Program-made: the position numbers and the translations under genes | The notes under the pieces: model-generated | The model's database searches: none | What the model saw: the letters and a program-made list of their open reading frames with translations, nothing else | Told to the model about the DNA's origin: nothing | Assembly: GCA_937891565.1 (NCBI GenBank) | Contig: CALAHA010000051.1 | Coordinates: 1-10,660 of the forward strand | Reading direction: 5' to 3' | DNA length: 10,660 nucleotides | Origin: an uncultured Ilumatobacter sp. | Lineage (GTDB): Bacteria; Actinomycetota; Acidimicrobiia; Acidimicrobiales; Ilumatobacteraceae | Part shown: one piece after another, positions 1-5,655 of the stretch | Position numbering within the stretch: the stretch's first letter is position 1 | Layout: each line of letters begins with the position of its first letter

Positions 1-1
1 C

Positions 2-613
2 TCGCCGCCGCTGGTCCCGACATGGACCAACTTCGCGCTACGTGAACATCTCGAACGCCTCACTGGCCTCGAGGTCGAACTCGATTCGGCAGGCGGCGCA
101 GCCACCGAGGCCGAGCGCTGGATCGGTGAAGCCCGAGGAGTGTCGAGCTACCTCAGCGTTCGGATCGACACCACCGCCGAGTCGGGTTGCGTGATCGACG
201 GGGTCCGCCTGTCCGGTGCGCACGGCAATGCGGCATCGATTGCCCATGTCAACGTCGAACCTGGTGGCAAGCAATGTCGCTGTGGCGCCCTCGGATGCCT
301 CGAGGCGTACGTGTCCTCGACTGCGCTTCAAGCTGAGTTCAATCGGCCGCTCGGCCGTGCCACCCAACCAATGGTGGAGCGCACAGGGATCATGCTTGCT
401 CGCGCCGTGGCCTCAATGTGCGCAACTCTTGACGTCAGCACGGTCTTTGTCTCGGGCAACGTGATCGACGCGCTCGGCGATCCGATGTTCGAAGCGTTTC
501 ACCGTGAACTCGCTGTTCGGTCTCGACTGAAGTCGCTGAACGGCTTGCAGATCATTGAGCCGCACGAACGGATCTGGCCGCTGGTGGCGGCCGCCTCGCT
601 CGCGCAGCGTTGA
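2..613 (+). CDS. ROK-family protein, 3' part, probably non-catalytic
   Basis: The reading frame is open from the left edge to the TGA at 611-613 (203 codons visible), so the N-terminal half is missing. The ROK fold is recognised from the zinc-site signature: a His codon at 245-247 followed by CxCx4C (Cys codons at 275, 281 and 296) and the GCLEAY context. ROK proteins are sugar kinases or sugar-responsive repressors such as NagC and Mlc. Here the segment aligning with the catalytic NDAN motif reads SAGG (86-97), so the catalytic Asp appears lost. The glycine-rich phosphate motif, usually GTGIGGG, reads DTTAESG (167-187). The zinc site is kept. I infer a pseudokinase or sugar-sensing/regulatory protein. 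Whether an N-terminal DNA-binding domain exists cannot be seen. The family call is fairly secure; the role is not. Confidence 0.75.
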   Translation, partial: SPPLVPTWTNFALREHLERLTGLEVELDSAGGAATEAERWIGEARGVSSYLSVRIDTTAESGCVIDGVRLSGAHGNAASIAHVNVEPGGKQCRCGALGCLEAYVSSTALQAEFNRPLGRATQPMVERTGIMLARAVASMCATLDVSTVFVSGNVIDALGDPMFEAFHRELAVRSRLKSLNGLQIIEPHERIWPLVAAASLAQR

Positions 614-650
614 CCCCAGCCCCGGTTGCGAGCCCGTTACGAGCCGATTG

Positions 651-690
651 CTGGCCCGAGTGCTGGCCCGAGTGCTGGCCCGAGTGCTGG
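651..690. repeat. 12-bp tandem repeat, about 3.3 copies
   Basis: The unit CTGGCCCGAGTG occurs three times exactly (651-662, 663-674, 675-686), followed by a four-base partial copy (687-690). It lies between the stop of the ROK gene and the acyl-CoA dehydrogenase start. Being a multiple of 3 it could be read through in any frame, but no gene is supported here. It looks like slippage-prone intergenic DNA. Confidence 0.9.
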
Positions 691-723
691 ACGGAACAGC
701 AGAACGGAACAGCAGAACGGAAC
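691..723. repeat. 13-bp tandem repeat, about 2.5 copies
   Basis: The unit ACGGAACAGCAGA occurs twice exactly (691-703, 704-716), followed by a 7-base partial copy (717-723). It starts on the base after the neighbouring 12-bp array ends, and its unit sequence is unrelated to that array. Confidence 0.88.
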
Positions 724-771
724 TACAGAACGTAGTTGACGCTCGGCTACCGCTCGGTAACCGACACCGAT

Positions 772-777
772 TAACAT
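772..777 (+). promoter_or_regulatory. Candidate -10 box for a leaderless transcript of the acyl-CoA dehydrogenase gene
   Basis: TAACAT fits the actinobacterial -10 pattern TANNNT. Its last T lies 7 bases before the A of the ATG at 784, so transcription would be expected to start on the start codon itself. No Shine-Dalgarno sequence precedes the ATG. A TTGACG at 736-741 is too far upstream (30-nt spacer) to pair with it as a -35 element. This is predicted from position and sequence only. Confidence 0.45.
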
Positions 778-783
778 GTCCTC

Positions 784-2016
784 ATGGACCCGACTTACAC
801 CGCAGACGCCGAGGCTTACCGAGAAAAAGTCCAGGCCTTCCTCGCCGAGAAGCTTCCTTCCAACTGGGAGGGCATTGGCCGGCTCGAAGGTGAGACGCTG
901 GAAATATTCGTCGGTGAATGGCGCAACACTCTGTACGAGGCGAACTATCTGGCGCCGGGCTGGCCGAAGGAGTTCGGCGGCGCCGGTCTGTCTTCGACAG
1001 AACAGGTCATCCTGGCCGAAGAATTCGCGAAGGCAGGTGTGCCGACCGGCGGCCCGAACGACGCATTCAGCATTCAAATGCTCGGCAACACCATCCTCGT
1101 GTGGGGTACCGACGAACAGAAGGCGCACTATCTTCCGCGGCTCCTGAAGGGCCACGACACCTGGTGTCAGGGCTACTCCGAGCCGGACGCCGGTTCTGAC
1201 CTCGGCAATGTCGGCCTTCGTGCCGAACTCGATGGAGACGAGTGGATCCTCAACGGCCAGAAAATCTGGACCTCCGCCGGTCATCTCGCTGACCACATTT
1301 TCACGCTCGCCCGGACCGACCCCGATTCGCCGAAGCATAAGGGCATCTCGTTCCTGCTCGTGCCGATGGACCAGCCAGGTATCGAAGTCCGCCCGATCAA
1401 AATGATCTCGGGCGATAGCGAGTTCAACGAGGTCTTCTACACCGACGCACGTGTTCCGAAGGACAACGTGATCGGTGGCGTCAACAACGGTTGGGCAGTG
1501 GCGATGTCCCTGCTCGGCTACGAACGTGGCGAAGCAGCAGCAACCGGCCCGATCCGCTTCAAGGGTGAGTTCGCCCGCCTGCTCAAGATGGCCCAAGATC
1601 GTGGCGTCGCCGACGATCCGGTCATTCGTCAAAAGCTCGCATGGTGCTACTCGAAGGTCCAGATCATGGGCTTCCTCGGCCAGCGCGTGCTCACGCAGTT
1701 CCTTGCTGGCCACCACCCTGGCCCCGACGCCGCAATCGGCAAGCTCCAGTGGAGCGAGTACCACAAGGTTGTTACCGAACTGGCCATGGATATTTTGGGC
1801 GCCGACGCCCTGCATTGGGAAGGCCGCAAGCCGCCATCCTCGTTCGGCTCCGACGACTCCGGTGCGCTCAATGACCCGTCGTCGTGGATCGGCACGTTCC
1901 TCAACGCTCGCGCCGGCACGATCTACGCCGGATCGTCGCAGATCCAGCGAAACATCATCGGCGAGATGATCTTGGGGCTCCCCAAAGAGCCCAGGCCGCC
2001 AGCCCCGACGAAGTGA
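784..2016 (+). CDS. Acyl-CoA dehydrogenase
   Basis: This 410-aa flavoenzyme should carry out FAD-dependent alpha,beta-dehydrogenation of an acyl-CoA thioester in the cytoplasm, passing electrons to electron-transfer flavoprotein. All three ACAD parts are visible: an N-terminal helical domain (about 1-120), the middle beta domain with GYSEPDAGSD (130-139) and KIWTSAGH (160-167), which contact FAD and substrate, and the C-terminal helical domain with IYAGSSQIQRN (380-390). The base-carrying Glu of the MCAD type, normally after IY, is Ala382. Glu247 in LGYERGE instead sits where isovaleryl-CoA and long-chain ACADs carry their base, so that is the likely catalytic residue. The sequence resembles actinobacterial FadE paralogues, including steroid and branched-chain enzymes, but the substrate cannot be named. 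The downstream gene starts inside the stop codon. Confidence 0.92.
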   Translation: MDPTYTADAEAYREKVQAFLAEKLPSNWEGIGRLEGETLEIFVGEWRNTLYEANYLAPGWPKEFGGAGLSSTEQVILAEEFAKAGVPTGGPNDAFSIQMLGNTILVWGTDEQKAHYLPRLLKGHDTWCQGYSEPDAGSDLGNVGLRAELDGDEWILNGQKIWTSAGHLADHIFTLARTDPDSPKHKGISFLLVPMDQPGIEVRPIKMISGDSEFNEVFYTDARVPKDNVIGGVNNGWAVAMSLLGYERGEAAATGPIRFKGEFARLLKMAQDRGVADDPVIRQKLAWCYSKVQIMGFLGQRVLTQFLAGHHPGPDAAIGKLQWSEYHKVVTELAMDILGADALHWEGRKPPSSFGSDDSGALNDPSSWIGTFLNARAGTIYAGSSQIQRNIIGEMILGLPKEPRPPAPTK

Positions 2017-2252
2017 TCCGCGCTGCGCTGTCGGTCATCCGGCACCCGGAACTCTGGCTGACAGCGCTTCGTCAGGCGCAGCGAACCGCGCCGCCTGGCT
2101 GGTGGAAACGTAAGCCCTTTCTGCCGGTGCCGTCGGGGGAGTACCTCGAATTCCGACTGATCACCCAGTACGGCGATGCCACACATCGACCTGAGCCAGG
2201 TGATGTGGTGAAATACCTGCAATGGTGTCGTCAATGGGATCGGCCGCAATGA
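2013..2252 (+). CDS. Small conserved-looking W/R-rich protein of unknown function (79 aa)
   Basis: The GTG start at 2013 overlaps the acyl-CoA dehydrogenase stop (GTGA), which implies translational coupling; no later start preserves the N-terminal half. The product is small, basic and tryptophan-rich. It has an N-terminal amphipathic stretch (RHPELWLTALRQAQR), a GWWKRKPFLPVP motif near residues 30-41, a YLEFRLITQYG segment, and a C-terminal DVVKYLQWCRQW motif. There is no signal peptide or transmembrane segment. The motif-like spacing of W, P and R and the intact frame argue for a real gene. I recall similar small proteins in other actinobacteria but cannot assign a function. The coupling suggests co-expression with the dehydrogenase, though the gene may instead belong with the downstream HNH gene. 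Confidence 0.7.
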   Translation: MIRAALSVIRHPELWLTALRQAQRTAPPGWWKRKPFLPVPSGEYLEFRLITQYGDATHRPEPGDVVKYLQWCRQWDRPQ

Positions 2253-2308
2253 ACGCCCCGGCGCTGATGCGGCGAGCAAATCCTGCATTCCACGACGGGC
2301 TCCTTCGT

Positions 2309-2314
2309 TAGGTT
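2309..2314 (+). promoter_or_regulatory. Candidate -10 box for a leaderless transcript of the HNH gene
   Basis: TAGGTT fits TANNNT and its last base lies 7 bases before the ATG at 2321, the same geometry as at 772-777. The AGG inside it could alternatively act as a weak ribosome binding site for a longer transcript. No clear -35 element is visible. Confidence 0.35.
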
Positions 2315-2320
2315 CCGCCG

Positions 2321-2818
2321 ATGCACAGCGCTCTCGTTCTCAATGCCAGTTATGAGCCGCTGTCTGTCGTGTCGTCACGGCGCGCCACGTGCCTTGTGCT
2401 TGCTCAAAAGGCCGAGATGCTCGAAGATGATGGCATTGTCCTGCGCTCCGAGTCGCTCAACATCGCTCAGCCGTCAGTCATCCGCCTGCGCTACATGGTG
2501 AAGGTGCCCTATGTCAGGCGCTCGTCGATGTCGCGCCGCGGAATTTTCGTCCGGGATGAACACCGTTGCCAATACTGCGGTGGCCACGCCGACTCGATCG
2601 ACCATGTCTTTCCTCGTTCCAGAGGCGGCCCGCACACCTGGGAGAACGTCGCGGCGGCGTGCACGCCGTGCAACCGCACCAAACGTGATCGCACGCCTGA
2701 GGAGGCGGGAATGGAACTCGTTCGACCGTGTCGAGTACCCCGCTCGACGTCTTGGATCGTCGTGTCGGTGAGCTCGATGCCCGACACTTGGCGGCCGTAC
2801 CTGTCGGTTGCTTCCTGA
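2321..2818 (+). CDS. HNH endonuclease family protein
   Basis: The 165-aa protein has the full layout of a small HNH family common in actinobacteria. The N-terminal part begins LVLNASYEPLSVV, and PSVIRLRYMVKVPY follows. The HNH/zinc core runs from CQYCG (C83, C86) through DHVFPRSRGG (D94, H95) to WENVAAACTPCN (C114, C117, N118). The tail holds the SWIVVSVS and WRPYL motifs. The metal-binding Cys pairs and the catalytic His are present and the length is normal, so the gene appears intact. HNH domains cut or nick DNA, but this stand-alone chromosomal family has no established role that I know of. There is no adjacent methylase or phage gene to suggest restriction or mobility. The ATG at 2321 is supported by the family N-terminus. 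Confidence 0.9.
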   Translation: MHSALVLNASYEPLSVVSSRRATCLVLAQKAEMLEDDGIVLRSESLNIAQPSVIRLRYMVKVPYVRRSSMSRRGIFVRDEHRCQYCGGHADSIDHVFPRSRGGPHTWENVAAACTPCNRTKRDRTPEEAGMELVRPCRVPRSTSWIVVSVSSMPDTWRPYLSVAS

Positions 2819-2822
2819 GCGG

Positions 2823-2828
2823 CATACT
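2823..2828 (+). promoter_or_regulatory. Weak candidate -10 box for the lipoate-ligase-like gene
   Basis: CATACT matches TATAAT at four of six positions and ends 7 bases before the ATG at 2835, repeating the geometry seen before the two preceding promoter-proximal genes. It lies just after the HNH stop (2816-2818). Alone it would be weak; its position is the argument. Confidence 0.25.
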
Positions 2829-2834
2829 CAATCC

Positions 2835-3485
2835 ATGTTCGAGCGGCTCGACTTCCGCGAGTCGGCAGCTCGCTTTCACGCCCGCGCTATTCCCGACGAT
2901 CCGACTGTCCAAATCTGGGTGAACCATGTCGCTGGCCCGGCACTCGTGCTCGGCTCGACTCAGCGTGACCGATCAATAATCGACGTTGACGAATGCGCAC
3001 GGCGCGGTATCGACATCGTGCGGCGACGGAGCGGCGGCGGCGCGGTTCTCCTCACTCCTTGCGAGGTCACCTGGTTCGACGTGATTATTCCCCGCGGTGC
3101 TCCTGGCTGGGCACAAGATGTCCACGCACCGATGGTGTGGTTGGGCGAGCGGTTTGCTGCAGCCTGCCATGCGGCTGGCGTGGCCCAAGTGCTGACCGTG
3201 AACGACAACTCGATGGTTCGCACAGAATGGTCGGCCTTGGTTTGCTTCGATGGCATTGGTCCGGGTGAAGTGCTCCTCGATGGTCGAAAGCTCCTCGGCA
3301 TCAGTCAGCGCCGCACTCGGGCCGCCCTGCGCCTGCAGTGTTGCTGGTATCACAAGGTCGATTCGGCCGCTCTGTTCGGTCTGTTTCCAGCGCTCGACGG
3401 CATTGACCCGGCGGCGCTCTCGCCGATAGCGACGCTGTCGACGCAGATTTCGGACGACATCTTGCAACACCTCTGTTCTTCTTGA
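2835..3485 (+). CDS. Lipoate-protein ligase / octanoyltransferase-like protein (BPL/LplA/LipB fold)
   Basis: The 216-aa protein has the lipoyl/biotinyl transferase fold: VRRRSGGGAV around residues 62-71, which forms the acyl-binding loop of LplA-like enzymes, and a GRKLLGISQRR segment with Lys152 at the position of the conserved lysine that contacts the lipoyl-adenylate or thioester. A CF pair (Cys137) lies shortly before it, a place reminiscent of the catalytic Cys of LipM-type octanoyltransferases. The activity could therefore be lipoate ligation, octanoyl transfer or amidotransfer onto lipoyl domains. It is shorter than E. coli LplA and lacks the C-terminal accessory domain. I chose the ATG at 2835; an in-frame TTG at 2808 overlaps the HNH gene and adds nine unremarkable residues. 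It follows the HNH gene by 16 nt. Confidence 0.82.
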   Translation: MFERLDFRESAARFHARAIPDDPTVQIWVNHVAGPALVLGSTQRDRSIIDVDECARRGIDIVRRRSGGGAVLLTPCEVTWFDVIIPRGAPGWAQDVHAPMVWLGERFAAACHAAGVAQVLTVNDNSMVRTEWSALVCFDGIGPGEVLLDGRKLLGISQRRTRAALRLQCCWYHKVDSAALFGLFPALDGIDPAALSPIATLSTQISDDILQHLCSS

Positions 3486-3615
3486 GCGCTCCAAGCAGGA
3501 CTTCGTCCGACGTCGCTGTCAGTTGCTGTGCTGTCCGGGCGTTGTTTGCTGGGGTCACTCGGCTGCGGTTTGAGCGCACAGTGTGACACAGGCTCGCCCA
3601 TGAAAAGGCGCTAAA
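3486..3615. other. Intergenic stretch upstream of the dcw control region
   Basis: I see no gene here on either strand. There is a small GGAC-TTC-GTCC hairpin (3498-3508) without a following T-run and a 9-bp palindrome TGTGACACA (3582-3590). Neither is convincing as a terminator or operator. The MraZ-box array begins at the right end. Confidence 0.6.
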
Positions 3616-3671
3616 TGGGGAGAGATGGTTGACTGAGGGGGTGAATGGGGTAATAATGGGGATTGCTGGGG
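3616..3671 (+). promoter_or_regulatory. MraZ operator: six phased TGGGG-type boxes
   Basis: Boxes lie at 3616-3620 (TGGGG), 3626-3630 (TGGTT), 3636-3640 (AGGGG), 3646-3650 (TGGGG), 3657-3661 (TGGGG) and 3667-3671 (TGGGG). The gaps are 5, 5, 5, 6 and 5 nt, so all boxes face nearly the same side of the helix. MraZ proteins are known to bind tandem TGGGN repeats spaced by 5 nt in front of mraZ, as in E. coli with three boxes. Four boxes here are perfect. Box 2 departs from consensus where it merges with the -35 element, and the single 6-nt gap is where the -10 sits. Autoregulation of the operon by MraZ is the natural inference. Confidence 0.85.
3629..3657 (+). promoter_or_regulatory. Promoter of the mraZ/dcw operon
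   Basis: The -35 element TTGACT (3629-3634) and the -10 element AATAAT (3652-3657), each one mismatch from consensus, are separated by 17 nt. TAATAA shifted one base left is an alternative reading. The start would be near 3664, giving a leader of about 77 nt before the mraZ GTG. Boxes 3 and 4 of the MraZ operator lie in the spacer and the last two lie at the start site, so bound MraZ should compete with RNA polymerase. Confidence 0.75.
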
Positions 3672-3740
3672 AAATCTCCCTCGTTCTCCAGCGTGAACAG
3701 GCCCATTCCGGGGGAGAGCAGCAGGAACGAGACGCAGCCG

Positions 3741-4175
3741 GTGTTTGTCGGGATGCACGAGCGACAGCTCGACGAGCGGGGACGGGTGGCACTGCCACCG
3801 ACCTTTCGGCATCCGCTTGGCGATCTCTGCTACTTGTTCTCCGGCGAAGATGGCTGCGTCAGTATCCGCAGCGTCGATGCCTTCAACGACGAGGCCACTG
3901 ACCTGATCGCGCGCGTGAAGCGTGGCGAGGCCAGCCGTGACCGCCAGCGTGCATTCGCCGCATCGGCGAGCGAAGCGTCGATCGACAAGCAGGGTCGTGT
4001 GACGATCTCGCAAGAATTGCGCAGCTATGCGGGTATTGCGCCGCAGTCGGCAGTCATTGTCCTCGGCGACCTCGACCACATTGAAATCTGGGAACCCGCC
4101 GCCTACGACGTGCATTGCACCAACGGCACAGACCAACTGACCGGCGACACGATCGCCACCGGAGCAGAGCAATGA
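3741..4175 (+). CDS. mraZ: MraZ, transcriptional regulator of the dcw operon
   Basis: The 144-aa protein has two SpoVT/AbrB-like beta modules: LDERGRVALPPTFR (10-23) and DKQGRVTISQELR (82-94). The family-typical IEIWEP motif follows at 114-119. MraZ assembles as a ring-like oligomer that binds tandem TGGGN boxes and represses its own promoter; those boxes lie about 70-125 nt upstream. I chose the GTG at 3741 because the residues that follow (FVGMHERQLD) match where family members begin. The ATG at 3753 is the next choice, and an in-frame TTG at 3663 would add a 26-residue tail not seen in the family. The ribosome binding site is poor: the nearest AGGA is at 3723-3726. The stop overlaps the rsmH start by 4 nt (ATGA). 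Confidence 0.93.
   Translation: MFVGMHERQLDERGRVALPPTFRHPLGDLCYLFSGEDGCVSIRSVDAFNDEATDLIARVKRGEASRDRQRAFAASASEASIDKQGRVTISQELRSYAGIAPQSAVIVLGDLDHIEIWEPAAYDVHCTNGTDQLTGDTIATGAEQ
4161..4164 (+). promoter_or_regulatory. Ribosome binding site of rsmH
   Basis: GGAG lies 7 nt before the ATG at 4172. It supports that start, inside the mraZ stop, over any in-frame start further upstream within mraZ. Confidence 0.7.
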
Positions 4176-5167
4176 GTGCAGCCGAAGCCTTCAACCATCG
4201 GCCGGTGATGCTCGCTGAGATCACGAAGCTCTTTGTCGACGTCCCGGCAGGCACGCTCGTCGACGCGACGCTCGGGGGCGGCGGCCACGCCGAAGCCATC
4301 CTCAACGCCCATCCGCACCTCGACATTCTTGGCATCGACCAGGACGCCGATGCACTCACCGCAGCGATGGCTCGACTCGATTCGCAGCACGACCGCCTCC
4401 GCACAAGCCACCGCCGGTTCAATGAATTTTCCGAGGCTCTCGCCGACCACGACATCACTGAGATCAGTGGAGCGCTGTTCGACCTCGGCGTGTCGTCGCC
4501 GCAGCTCGACCGCGGCGATCGCGGCTTCTCGTACCGACACGACGGTCCACTCGACATGCGAATGAACGGCGACCAGCAGTGGTCGGCGTCAGACGTTGTC
4601 AACGGGTACGGCGAATACGAACTCGGCACCGTCATCAAGAAGTACGGCGACGAGCGATTCTTCAAGCGAATCTCGCGAGCGATCGTTGCGGCACGCCCGA
4701 TCACCACAACTTCCGAATTGGCCGAAATTGTCACGAGCTCGATCCCGGCGCCGGCCCGACGCACCGGTGGCCATCCCGCGAAACGCACTTTTCAAGCGAT
4801 CCGGATCGAAGTCAACGGCGAACTCGATGTGCTCCCCGATGCACTCGATCAGGCCGTCGAACACACAATGCCTGGGGGCCGTATCGTGGTGCTGTCGTAC
4901 CACTCTGGCGAAGACCGCATCGTGAAGGAACGGTTCGCCTTTGCTGCCGGTGCCTGCGACTGCCCGCATGATCTGCCGTGTGTTTGCGGGGCAATTCAGA
5001 CTGTCCGCCTCGTGCGCGGTGTACCGAAGCGAGCAACCGACGAAGAGCGCTCGGCAAACCGTCGAGCAGCATCGGCTCGCCTTCGCGTCGTCGAGCGCAT
5101 TGAGGCCGTCCGCAAATCGGACGGCCTTCCCGTTGGTTCCGACGCACCGAGCGGGCTTGATCACTGA
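4172..5167 (+). CDS. rsmH: 16S rRNA (cytosine(1402)-N(4))-methyltransferase RsmH (MraW)
   Basis: The 331-aa enzyme uses S-adenosylmethionine to methylate N4 of C1402 in the 16S rRNA decoding centre. It begins with the family motif HRPVMLAEI (9-17). The SAM-binding loop is VDATLGGGGHAEAIL (30-44), followed by GIDQD (54-58). The substrate-side motif FDLGVSSPQLDRGDRGFS and the PLDMRMN motif follow. Near the C-terminus is SYHSGEDRIVKERF, with Gly where many members have Leu. A Cys cluster CxCx5CxC (C262, C264, C270, C272) could bind zinc, as in many RsmH homologues. The start overlaps the mraZ stop (ATGA) and the TGA at 5165-5167 shares its A with the next ATG, so translation is coupled on both sides. 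Confidence 0.96.
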   Translation: MSAAEAFNHRPVMLAEITKLFVDVPAGTLVDATLGGGGHAEAILNAHPHLDILGIDQDADALTAAMARLDSQHDRLRTSHRRFNEFSEALADHDITEISGALFDLGVSSPQLDRGDRGFSYRHDGPLDMRMNGDQQWSASDVVNGYGEYELGTVIKKYGDERFFKRISRAIVAARPITTTSELAEIVTSSIPAPARRTGGHPAKRTFQAIRIEVNGELDVLPDALDQAVEHTMPGGRIVVLSYHSGEDRIVKERFAFAAGACDCPHDLPCVCGAIQTVRLVRGVPKRATDEERSANRRAASARLRVVERIEAVRKSDGLPVGSDAPSGLDH

Positions 5168-5655
5168 TGGCTGCTCCTCTCCGCAAGCAATCGGCAGTCA
5201 CCCGCAATTCCGCCGGTGCCGCACAGTCGAAAAAGCCGGCCCTGACGCTGGCCGCGAGCCGTCGTCGTCGCTGGCCTGCTGTACTTGGAGCCTTCGCCCT
5301 CTTGGTCGTCCTCGCTGGCATGCTCGGTGCTGCGGTGTTCCATACGCAGCTCGCCGAACGCCAATTAAGAATTGGCCAGCTCGAGCGATCCGTCAATGAC
5401 GAACGCGAACGCTTCGACGAACTCCGCTACCGACGCGCCGAACTGCGCTCGCCGGTGCGGCTTGCTCGCGCCGCGGGAGATCTCGGCATGGTCCGCGGCG
5501 ACGCCGGCAAGTTCGTCGAACTCGACAAGTGGGCAACCGCACGCCAGCTCGCAGCAGCCGGCGTGATTGACACCTCCTCACGGCAGGTCATCATCGACAC
5601 CGACCCACTCGAACAGTTCAGTGACGTCAAGCGCGTCTCAGCGGGCCAGCCCTAG
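5167..5655 (+). CDS. ftsL: FtsL-like septum component
   Basis: The 162-aa bitopic membrane protein has a basic cytoplasmic tail ending in RRRR (1-36), one transmembrane segment (about 37-58), and an extracytoplasmic coiled-coil-prone stretch (about 60-94) leading into SPVRLARAAGDLGM (95-108), a motif typical of FtsL/DivIC proteins. These proteins form a complex with FtsB/DivIC and FtsQ that recruits and activates FtsW-FtsI. Sequence similarity within this family is low, so the name rests on topology, that motif and position between rsmH and ftsI. The ATG at 5167 overlaps the rsmH stop by one base and has no clear ribosome binding site, so it depends on coupling. The tail beyond residue 110 is longer than in short FtsL proteins. 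Confidence 0.85.
   Translation: MAAPLRKQSAVTRNSAGAAQSKKPALTLAASRRRRWPAVLGAFALLVVLAGMLGAAVFHTQLAERQLRIGQLERSVNDERERFDELRYRRAELRSPVRLARAAGDLGMVRGDAGKFVELDKWATARQLAAAGVIDTSSRQVIIDTDPLEQFSDVKRVSAGQP
5360..5376. repeat. Perfect 7-bp inverted repeat inside ftsL
   Basis: GCCAATT and AATTGGC flank a 3-nt loop (AAG). The patch is AT-rich compared with its surroundings and encodes QLRIG at residues 66-70, using TTA and AGA codons side by side. It may form a small mRNA hairpin; no known operator is recognised. Confidence 0.5.

Noticed and set aside
736..741. TTGACG as the -35 element of the acyl-CoA dehydrogenase promoter
   Set aside because: The TAACAT -10 candidate is 30 nt away, well beyond a workable spacer, and no -10 sequence lies 16-18 nt downstream.
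637..1815. 392-codon open frame on the minus strand opposite the acyl-CoA dehydrogenase
   Set aside because: It is the complementary shadow of a well-conserved ACAD gene; high GC with biased third positions keeps antisense frames open. The product shows no recognisable domain and ends in translated tandem repeat.
2701..2818. Possible frameshift or odd tail at the 3' end of the HNH gene
   Set aside because: The tail (SWIVVSVS...WRPYL) matches the usual C-terminal pattern of this HNH family, so the gene appears full length.
2321..2818. HNH gene as part of a mobile element or restriction system
   Set aside because: No methylase, integrase, phage, intein or intron features are nearby and the gene lies among ordinary chromosomal genes.
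3498..3508. GGAC-TTC-GTCC hairpin after the lipoate-ligase-like gene as a terminator
   Set aside because: Only a 4-bp stem and no T-run after it.
3663..3740. N-terminally extended mraZ from a TTG at 3663, possibly leaderless relative to the -10 box
   Set aside because: It would add 26 residues with no family match and would place the last MraZ box inside the coding region. Family proteins begin at the FVGMHERQLD region, which fits GTG 3741. Not fully excluded.
4054..4788. 244-codon open frame on the minus strand opposite rsmH and the end of mraZ
   Set aside because: It overlaps two securely identified genes and its product is Ser/Arg-rich with no domain.
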